The translations under genes and the position numbers were made by a program. From Sedimenticola sp. (GTDB lineage: Bacteria; Pseudomonadota; Gammaproteobacteria; Chromatiales; Chromatiaceae): 11,169 bases of DNA. The stretch spans positions 1 through 11,169 of the forward strand of contig JAUXBK010000066.1 of NCBI GenBank assembly GCA_030619405.1, given 5' to 3'. Below are positions 6,609 through 11,169 of this stretch, piece after piece (positions within the stretch are counted from its first letter, which is position 1; every line of letters starts with the position of its first letter). The notes beneath the pieces were generated by a model. It did no database searches. It worked only from the letters and a program-made list of their open reading frames with translations, and was not told where the DNA came from.

Positions 6609-6655
6609 CTCCCACCCTCCAGTGGCATCAGGACCCGAGAGAAAAGGTCTTTTTT

Positions 6656-6690
6656 CTGTCCCCTGTCCTCTGTCATCTGTCCTCTGTCAC
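6656..6690 (-). repeat. Heptamer tandem array, five copies, at the tolQ-tolR junction
   Basis: Five consecutive 7-bp units on the minus strand: GTGACAG, AGGACAG, ATGACAG, AGGACAG, GGGACAG (consensus RRGACAG), followed by AAAAAAG. The TGA stop of tolQ lies in the first unit. Copy-number change would alter the tolQ-tolR spacing, not the TolQ protein. From memory, GACAGAGGACAG text recurs between genes in some gammaproteobacteria; this was not checked. Confidence 0.75.
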
Positions 6691-7361
6691 GCATGTGCCT
6701 GGCGCTGCAGGATGGTGGTGAACTCATCGAGGAAATTCTCGTAACGGCCGTTGAGCCGCTCTACATCGTTGGAATAACGGTTATAGGCCACCACTGCCGG
6801 GATGGCGGCGAACAGGCCCATGGCGGTGGCGATCAGGGCCTCGGCGATACCCGGCGCTACCAATGACAGGGTCGCCTGCTTGACGCTGCCCAGGGCATGG
6901 AACGAGTTCATGATGCCCCACACGGTGCCGAACAGGCCAATGTAGGGGCTGGTGGAACCGACGGTGGCCAGGAATGAGAGATTGGTCTCCAGCTGATCCA
7001 TCTCCCGGCTCATGGCCACCTGCATGGAGCGTCTCGCCCCTTCCACCACCGCCATCGGCTCGATGTCGGCGCTCTTCTTCAAACGCGCGAACTCCCGGAA
7101 CCCGGCATGGAAGATACTGGCCATGCCAGTGGCCTCTTCGTCGTCCCGGTCCAACTCCCGATAGAGCTCCGCCAGATCCCTGCCGGACCAGAACCGCTGC
7201 TCGAATTCTTCCGCCGCCTGACGGGCCCGCTTCAGCACCCGGGCCCGGTCGAAGATCATGGTCCAGGAGACGATAGAGGCCCCCATCAAGACTACCATCA
7301 CCAGTTGCACCAGTGGGCTGGCGTGCAGCACCAGCTGCAGGAACGAGAGATCAGATGCCAT
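6687..7361 (-). CDS. tolQ: Tol-Pal system protein TolQ
   Basis: 224 aa inner-membrane motor subunit of the MotA/TolQ/ExbB family. Membrane helices are at about residues 16-37 (PLVQLVMVVLMGASIVSWTM), 129-152 (ATVGSTSPYIGLFGTVWGIM) and 170-193 (GIAEALIATAMGLFAAIPAV). A cytoplasmic loop lies between the first two. The second and third helices carry the conserved Thr, Gly and Pro residues of the proton path. The ATG at 7361 overlaps the end of ybgC by 11 bp and AAGGG lies 9 nt upstream, so translation is likely coupled. The C-terminus, LQRQAHA, runs into the heptamer array. Confidence 0.97.
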   Translation of the reverse strand: MASDLSFLQLVLHASPLVQLVMVVLMGASIVSWTMIFDRARVLKRARQAAEEFEQRFWSGRDLAELYRELDRDDEEATGMASIFHAGFREFARLKKSADIEPMAVVEGARRSMQVAMSREMDQLETNLSFLATVGSTSPYIGLFGTVWGIMNSFHALGSVKQATLSLVAPGIAEALIATAMGLFAAIPAVVAYNRYSNDVERLNGRYENFLDEFTTILQRQAHA

Positions 7362-7761
7362 CGGAAATACCCTTTATCACTGCCTGGGGGATGAGGCGGG
7401 GACAGAACCGTCCGGCGTCGAGGCAGGCGATCTGCACCTCTCCCCGGCACAGCAGCTCCCCGTCCCGGCTCCGCTTTACCGTCTGTTCGAAGGTCAAACT
7501 CGCTCTACCCTGCTTCTCTATCCGGACGCTCACCAGCAGTTCATCATTGAAGCGGGCGGGGTGTCTGAAATCCAGCGCCGCCCTGCGCACCGCGAACAGC
7601 ACTCCCTCCTGCTCCAGCAGCCGGTCCTGTTCGAAGCCGAGGCTGCGCAGCCACTCGGTACGGGCCCGCTCCATGAACCGCAGGTAGTTGGCGTAGTAGA
7701 CCACGCCCCCCGAGTCCGTATCCTCGTAATAGACCCTGACCGGCCAGACAAATTCCTTCAT
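7351..7761 (-). CDS. ybgC: Tol-Pal system-associated acyl-CoA thioesterase YbgC
   Basis: 136 aa single hotdog-fold thioesterase of the 4-hydroxybenzoyl-CoA thioesterase type, cytoplasmic, acting on short- or medium-chain acyl-CoA. The motif VYYEDTDSGGVVYYANYLRF (residues 10-29) carries the catalytic Asp of the family, and FMERARTEWLR follows on the long helix. It is the first gene of the tol-pal run, as in E. coli and Pseudomonas. The start has AAAGG 8 nt upstream. The stop lies inside tolQ. Its role in Tol-Pal action is unclear even in model species. No convincing promoter is seen in the 286-bp repeat-filled gap upstream. Confidence 0.96.
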   Translation of the reverse strand: MKEFVWPVRVYYEDTDSGGVVYYANYLRFMERARTEWLRSLGFEQDRLLEQEGVLFAVRRAALDFRHPARFNDELLVSVRIEKQGRASLTFEQTVKRSRDGELLCRGEVQIACLDAGRFCPRLIPQAVIKGISDGI

Positions 7762-7819
7762 GTAAACAGCCTTTCTGGAAAGATGTTCAGCGACCGTTCA
7801 CCGGATCTGCAGGCATTCA

Positions 7820-7997
7820 GCCGCGGATTAACGCGGATTGATTTGATAACACAACTCTCTTGAGGCCCTTGCAAAATACCCCCTCTTCCCTCGGGAGAGG
7901 GGATTTTAGGAGGGGGGACTGAACGGTTACATCCCGACAGCCTTCAACTTCAAAACGCCATAACAAAATCCGTGTGAAATCCGTGTCAATCCGCGGC
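7820..7997. repeat. Inverted CCGCGGATT-type repeats flanking a hairpin in the ruvB-ybgC gap
   Basis: The left arm 7820-7838 and the reverse complement of the right arm 7979-7997 agree at 17 of 19 bases, starting GCCGCGGATT. Beside the right arm the unit ATCCGTGT occurs twice (ATCCGTGTGAA, ATCCGTGTCAA). A GC-rich hairpin lies between the arms. ATCCGTGT/CCGCGGATT text is, from memory, an interspersed repeat in many bacteria. The 286-bp gap (7762-8047) holds no gene I can support and no clear promoter, although the tol-pal promoter must lie here or upstream. Confidence 0.65.
7873..7907. terminator. Possible bidirectional terminator between ruvB and ybgC
   Basis: AAAAT and CCCCTC on the left pair with GAGGGG and ATTTT on the right, with an inner TCC/GGA and a short loop. 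The GC-rich stem is flanked by A-tracts and T-tracts on both strands, the form of a bidirectional intrinsic terminator, but the T-tracts are only 4 long. It would end ruv transcription before the tol-pal operon. Confidence 0.38.
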
Positions 7998-8037
7998 CAT
8001 TTTTTGTTTCTGAACACATATGACGCCCGGTCGCAAC

Positions 8038-8061
8038 ACGGGGAGGTTCACACCTCCCCGT
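8038..8061 (-). other. 10-bp perfect hairpin across the ruvB stop codon
   Basis: ACGGGGAGGT and ACCTCCCCGT form a perfect stem with loop GTGA; the TGA stop of ruvB lies in the loop and first stem base. The next bases are GTTGCG, with no T-tract, so it is not a standard intrinsic terminator. It could protect the 3' end of the ruv transcript or pause the terminating ribosome. Confidence 0.5.
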
Positions 8062-9103
8062 CGAACATGTCCGGGGTATCGGCCGGCATGCTCTCTGCCG
8101 TCGGTTTCGGCGTCATCCCGAAGTGCAGGTAGGCGGCGCGGGTCGCCACCCGGCCCCGCGGGGTACGCATCAGGAACCCCTGCTGGATCAGGAACGGCTC
8201 CAGCACATCCTCGATGGTGCCCCGCTCCTCACCGATGGCCGCCGCCAGGCTCTCCACCCCCACCGGCCCGCCATCGAATTTCCGGATCACCGCGGACAGC
8301 AGCTTGCGGTCCATCACGTCGAAACCGCTCTGGTCCACCTTGAGCATCCCCAGGGCGTTGTCCGCCACCTCCGACGTCACCCGGCCGTTCGCCTTCACCT
8401 GGGCATAGTCCCGCACCCGCCGCAGCAGGCGGTTGGCGATGCGGGGGGTACCCCGGGAGCGGCGGGCGATCTCCAGCGCACCCGCCGGCTCGGTCTCGAT
8501 CTCCAGGATCCGGGCAGAGCGGCCGACGATGTGGGTCAGGTCGGCGGTGTCGTAGAACTCGAGGCGCTGAACGATACCGAACCGGTCCCGCAGGGGCGAA
8601 GTGAGCAGCCCGGCGCGGGTGGTGGCACCGACCAGGGTAAACGGCGGCAGGTCCAGCTTGATGGAACGGGCCGCCGGCCCCTCACCGATCATGATATCCA
8701 GCTGGTAGTCCTCCAGCGCCGGGTAGAGCACCTCTTCCACCACCGCGCTGAGTCGGTGGATCTCGTCCACGAACAGCACGTCATGGGGTTCCAGGTTGGT
8801 CAACAGGGCGGCCAGATCACCCGGCCGTTCCAGCACCGGCCCGGAGGTCTGACGCAGATGGACCCCCATCTCGTTGGCGATGATGTGGGCCAGGGTGGTC
8901 TTGCCCAGCCCGGGCGGACCGAAGATCAACACATGATCCAGGGCCTCTTCCCGCCCCCGGGCGGCGTGGATGAAGATCTCCATCTGTTCCCGCACCACCG
9001 GCTGACCCACGTAGTCATCCAGCCGTCGTGGTCGGATGGCCCGATCCAGGGCCTCGTCGTCGGTTGCCGCCGCCGGGCTGACGATGCGCTCCGGATCCAT
9101 CAT
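8048..9103 (-). CDS. ruvB: Holliday junction branch migration ATPase RuvB
   Basis: 351 aa AAA+ hexameric motor that drives RuvA-bound Holliday junctions during recombinational repair. The N-terminal motif is RPRRLDDYVGQ (25-35). Walker A GPPGLGKT is at 62-69, Walker B FVDEIH at 111-116, and sensor 1 in GATTRAG at about 159-165. The PLRDRFG segment at about 170-176 carries the arginine finger. The C-terminal winged helix contains LLSAVIRKFDGGPVG, IEDVLEPFLIQQGF and TPRGR. The ATG at 9103 overlaps the ruvA stop (ATGA); a second ATG follows immediately, so the start could be one codon later. It is the last gene of the yebC-ruv run, and a perfect hairpin spans its stop codon. Confidence 0.98.
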   Translation of the reverse strand: MMDPERIVSPAAATDDEALDRAIRPRRLDDYVGQPVVREQMEIFIHAARGREEALDHVLIFGPPGLGKTTLAHIIANEMGVHLRQTSGPVLERPGDLAALLTNLEPHDVLFVDEIHRLSAVVEEVLYPALEDYQLDIMIGEGPAARSIKLDLPPFTLVGATTRAGLLTSPLRDRFGIVQRLEFYDTADLTHIVGRSARILEIETEPAGALEIARRSRGTPRIANRLLRRVRDYAQVKANGRVTSEVADNALGMLKVDQSGFDVMDRKLLSAVIRKFDGGPVGVESLAAAIGEERGTIEDVLEPFLIQQGFLMRTPRGRVATRAAYLHFGMTPKPTAESMPADTPDMFDGEV

Positions 9104-9708
9104 CGGGCTGCCACCGATTTCAGAGCCGCCCGGATGATCTGCTCGCTGGAGAGATCCTCACTCCCCACCCCACGGACCATCCGGCTCGCCTCATTGGGCT
9201 TGTAGCCGAGGGCGATCAGGGCGCCGACCGCGTCCGAGACCGGAGTCTCCGCCGCTACCGGGCCGCCGGGGCGGGTCAGGGTCGCCGGACCGCCGCCGGT
9301 CTCCAGCCGATCCAACCGGTCGCGCATCTCCACGATCAGGCGCTCTGCCGTCTTCTTGCCGATACCCGGCAACCGCACCAGCGCCGCGGTATCGTCGTTC
9401 TGTATGCAACGGGCAAACTCCTCAGAACTCATACCGGAGAGGATCGCCAGCGCCATCTTCGCCCCGACCCCGCTGATCTTGAGCAGGGTACGAAACAGGG
9501 TACGCTCGGAGTCGCTGGCGAAACCGTAGAGGATATGGGCGTCGTCACGAATCGCCAGGTGGGTGAAGAGGACCACCGGCCGCCCCTGCTCCGGCAGATT
9601 GTAGAAGGTGGACATGGGGGCCTCGAGCTCGTAGCCGACGCCATTGACGTCGATCATCAGGAAAGGAGGCTGCTTGTGCACCAGCTCTCCCCGCAATCGG
9701 CCGATCAT
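9100..9708 (-). CDS. ruvA: Holliday junction branch migration protein RuvA
   Basis: 202 aa. RuvA tetramers clamp the four-way junction and load RuvB. Residues 1-63 form the OB-fold domain (MIGRLRGELV, VNGVGYELEAP, HLAIRDDAHILYGF). Two helix-hairpin-helix motifs follow: LLKISGVGAKMALAIL (75-90) and LVRLPGIGKKTAERLI (110-125). A Gly/Pro-rich linker (about 138-155) leads to domain III (VGALIALGYKPNEASRMV), which touches RuvB. The ATG at 9708 overlaps the ruvC stop (ATGA) and GGAG lies 8 nt upstream; a longer frame from 10110 would run through ruvC and is not used. The stop overlaps ruvB. Confidence 0.98.
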   Translation of the reverse strand: MIGRLRGELVHKQPPFLMIDVNGVGYELEAPMSTFYNLPEQGRPVVLFTHLAIRDDAHILYGFASDSERTLFRTLLKISGVGAKMALAILSGMSSEEFARCIQNDDTAALVRLPGIGKKTAERLIVEMRDRLDRLETGGGPATLTRPGGPVAAETPVSDAVGALIALGYKPNEASRMVRGVGSEDLSSEQIIRAALKSVAAR

Positions 9709-10205
9709 CTTGCCACTCCGCGAGAAATACGGGCCAAGGTGGTACGGGAGTGGGCGTGACTGATCGCCACCGCCAGGGCATCTGACTGATCCTCTGCCAG
9801 CACCTGTTTCAGGCCTAGTAGATGCTTCACCATGTGTTGAACCTGGTCTTTGTCCGCCTTGCCGGTGCCGACCACTGCCAGCTTGATCATGCGCGCGGTG
9901 TATTCCGATACCGGCAGCCCGGCCATCACCCCGGCGCAGATGGCGGCACCGCGGGCCTGGCCCAGCTTCAGGGCGGAAGCGGCATTCTTGGCCATGAATA
10001 CCTGCTCGATGGCCATCTCGTCCGGACCGAACTCTGCCATCACGGCACTGAGCCCGCGGTAGATCTCCCCCAGCCGCTCCGGCAGCTCCCCTTTGGGCAC
10101 CCGGATACAACCGCTGACGATATGACTGCTACGAATTCCGTTGCTCGATATGATCCCGTAGCCGGTCACCCGGGAGCCCGGGTCGATGCCCAGTATGAGC
10201 CCCAT
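9705..10205 (-). CDS. ruvC: Crossover junction endodeoxyribonuclease RuvC
   Basis: 166 aa Holliday-junction resolvase of the RNase H-like fold, cutting opposite strands at junctions held by RuvAB. The metal-binding carboxylates are in place: Asp8 (LGIDPGSRVTGYG), Glu67 (AIEQVF), Asp139 and Asp142 (EDQSDALAVAISH). KNAASALKLGQARGA is the conserved DNA-contact helix. Length is normal. The ATG at 10205 directly follows the yebC stop (TGA/ATG) and the stop overlaps the ruvA start, so all three ruv genes are coupled. Confidence 0.98.
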   Translation of the reverse strand: MGLILGIDPGSRVTGYGIISSNGIRSSHIVSGCIRVPKGELPERLGEIYRGLSAVMAEFGPDEMAIEQVFMAKNAASALKLGQARGAAICAGVMAGLPVSEYTARMIKLAVVGTGKADKDQVQHMVKHLLGLKQVLAEDQSDALAVAISHAHSRTTLARISRGVAR

Positions 10206-10952
10206 TCAGCTGATGGATTCCATAATCTCCTCAGAGATCTCAGCGTTGGTATAGACCTCCTGGACATCGTCCAGATCCTCCAGGGTATCCACCATCCGCA
10301 GCAGTTTTTCCGCCATCTCCTGGTCCAGTTCGGCGCTGGTCGCGGCACTGAATGTAACCTCCGCATTATCCGGCTCGAAACCGGCCACCACCATCGCCTC
10401 CCGCACTGCCGTGAAATCCTCCGGCGAGGTCATCACATCCACTGAGCCGTCGTCGTTGCCGATGATGTCGTCGGCACCCGCCTCCAGCGCCGCCTCCATG
10501 ATCATCTCCTCGTCCACCCCCGGTGCGTAACTGATGATCCCCTGCTTCGTGAACAGGTAGGCCACTGAACCATCGGTCCCCAGATTGCCGCCATGCTTGC
10601 TGAAGGCATGCCTCACCTCGGATGCGGTGCGGTTACGGTTGTCGGTCATGCAGTCCACGATGACCGCCGTTCCTCCTGGACCGTAGCCCTCGTAACGAAT
10701 CTCGTCGTAGTTGTCGCTGTCAGCGCCACCTGCACCCCGGTCGATGGCGCGCTTGATGGTGTCCTTGGGCATATTGGCGGCGGTCGACTTGTCGATGGCC
10801 AGGCGCAGGCGGGGATTGGACCCAGGATCACCGCCACCCTCTCTGGCCGCCACCGTCACCTCACGGATCAGCTTGGTCCAGACCTTGCCCCGCTTCTTGT
10901 CGGTAGCTGCCTTCTTGTGCTTGATGTTGGCCCATTTACTATGTCCGGCCAT
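10206..10952 (-). CDS. yebC: YebC/PmpR family regulator or translation factor
   Basis: 248 aa. It begins MAGHSKWANIKHKKAATDKK, the family hallmark, followed by GKVWTKLIREVTVAAREGGG, the Asn-Pro-Arg-Leu segment and NMPKDTIKRAIDRGAGG. The acidic later part includes YEGYGPGGTAVIVDCMTDN and FSKHGGNLGTDGSVAYLF. Members were first described as DNA-binding regulators; more recent work on the family indicates roles in translation, easing ribosome stalling. Which applies here cannot be told from sequence. The ATG at 10952 has AAGGGGA just upstream. The stop abuts ruvC. Upstream there is no gene before the window edge, only a large palindrome, so it is likely the first gene of the transcript. Confidence 0.97.
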   Translation of the reverse strand: MAGHSKWANIKHKKAATDKKRGKVWTKLIREVTVAAREGGGDPGSNPRLRLAIDKSTAANMPKDTIKRAIDRGAGGADSDNYDEIRYEGYGPGGTAVIVDCMTDNRNRTASEVRHAFSKHGGNLGTDGSVAYLFTKQGIISYAPGVDEEMIMEAALEAGADDIIGNDDGSVDVMTSPEDFTAVREAMVVAGFEPDNAEVTFSAATSAELDQEMAEKLLRMVDTLEDLDDVQEVYTNAEISEEIMESIS

Positions 10953-10978
10953 GAATCGTCCCCTTCCGATATGCTGCT

Positions 10979-11143
10979 ACCTAGATCCTGCAAGTATTCG
11001 CACGCACATAGCACAACCTCTGGTCCCGTATAGCGATATGAAAAATCTCGGCAATCACAATAAGGATTCCACTCAATTTTTCATTCGCTCTACGAAACAA
11101 TAGCTTGCACTCTGTACGCACGACTCCTTGCAGGATCTTAGGT
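10979..11143. repeat. ~165-bp imperfect palindrome in the yebC leader
   Basis: The outer ends share a perfect 12-bp inverted repeat, AGATCCTGCAAG (10983-10994) against CTTGCAGGATCT (11127-11138), extended by ACCT/AGGT with a one-base indel. Aligning the arms by eye over about 69 columns gives roughly 53 identities, finishing with the block AGCGA(T)ATGAAAAAT near the centre. The unpaired middle is about 30 nt. The size is close to that of the pal element, but the ends differ, so it is another family or a leader structure. It ends 26 bp before the yebC start. Confidence 0.8.
11027..11054 (-). promoter_or_regulatory. Weak candidate promoter for yebC-ruvCAB
   Basis: TTGCCG (11054-11049), 16-bp spacer, TATACG (11032-11027) on the minus strand, four of six matches in each box. 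It lies near the centre of the palindrome. If it is used, the transcript contains only one arm and cannot form the long hairpin. A start further upstream would include both arms. Confidence 0.22.
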
Positions 11144-11169
11144 TAAACACAACTGACACAATAAATTAA

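Noticed and set aside
6656..6690. CRISPR-like repeat
   Set aside because: Units are 7 bp, contiguous and without spacers; no cas genes are nearby.
9100..10110. 336-codon version of ruvA
   Set aside because: The first 134 codons overlap ruvC in another frame; the family start MIGRLRGE at 9708 with ATGA overlap and GGAG is clearly correct.

Overview
This is a chromosomal segment of a gammaproteobacterium. The gene order yebC-ruvC-ruvA-ruvB / ybgC-tolQ-tolR-tolA-tolB-pal-cpoB-queE / queC / tRNA-Lys, all on the minus strand, is the classic layout of Pseudomonas and of many Chromatiales-type gammaproteobacteria. The core genes look GC-rich. The first ~600 bases look less GC-rich and carry a different kind of gene. 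The genus cannot be fixed from the window; the number of intergenic repeats would suit a sulfur-oxidiser-like or other repeat-rich gammaproteobacterium, but that is a guess.

Layout in order of transcription (right to left). (1) 11169-10953: leader of yebC, almost filled by a ~165-bp imperfect palindrome. (2) 10952-8048: yebC, ruvC, ruvA, ruvB, joined by TGA/ATG abutment or ATGA overlaps: a regulator/translation factor plus the Holliday-junction resolvasome. (3) 8047-7762: 286 bp without a gene, holding inverted copies of a CCGCGGATT-type repeat around a strong hairpin. (4) 7761-1766: ybgC, tolQ, tolR, tolA, tolB, pal, cpoB, queE. These encode the Tol-Pal envelope machine that constricts the outer membrane at division, its accessory thioesterase and TPR protein, and then a queuosine gene. 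(5) 1632-955: queC, the second preQ0 gene, followed by a possible 52-codon Cys-rich small ORF. (6) 746-671: tRNA-Lys(UUU) with a near-consensus promoter. (7) 579-1: the N-terminal part of a tyrosine recombinase running off the window edge, i.e. the first gene of an element apparently integrated at the 3' end of the tRNA gene.

The most unusual point is in pal. A palindromic, MITE-like element of 160 bp, flanked by TA and with ~23-bp inverted ends, lies inside the signal-peptide codons. Removing it with one TA restores, in frame, a textbook lipoprotein signal (MKLSLLKL then IPIMLLALAIGGC). The insertion adds exactly 54 sense codons, so the gene stays open. Pal is either made with a very long N-region or started again from an ATG supplied by the element. 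A second, unrelated palindrome lies ahead of yebC. In both palindromes nearly all transition differences between the arms become G-U pairs on the minus strand, the direction in which the host genes are transcribed.

Other structure includes a hairpin that contains the integrase start codon, a heptamer tandem array between tolQ and tolR, and further inverted repeats at the ruvB stop codon and between queE and queC. No CRISPR array, restriction system or complete mobile element is visible.
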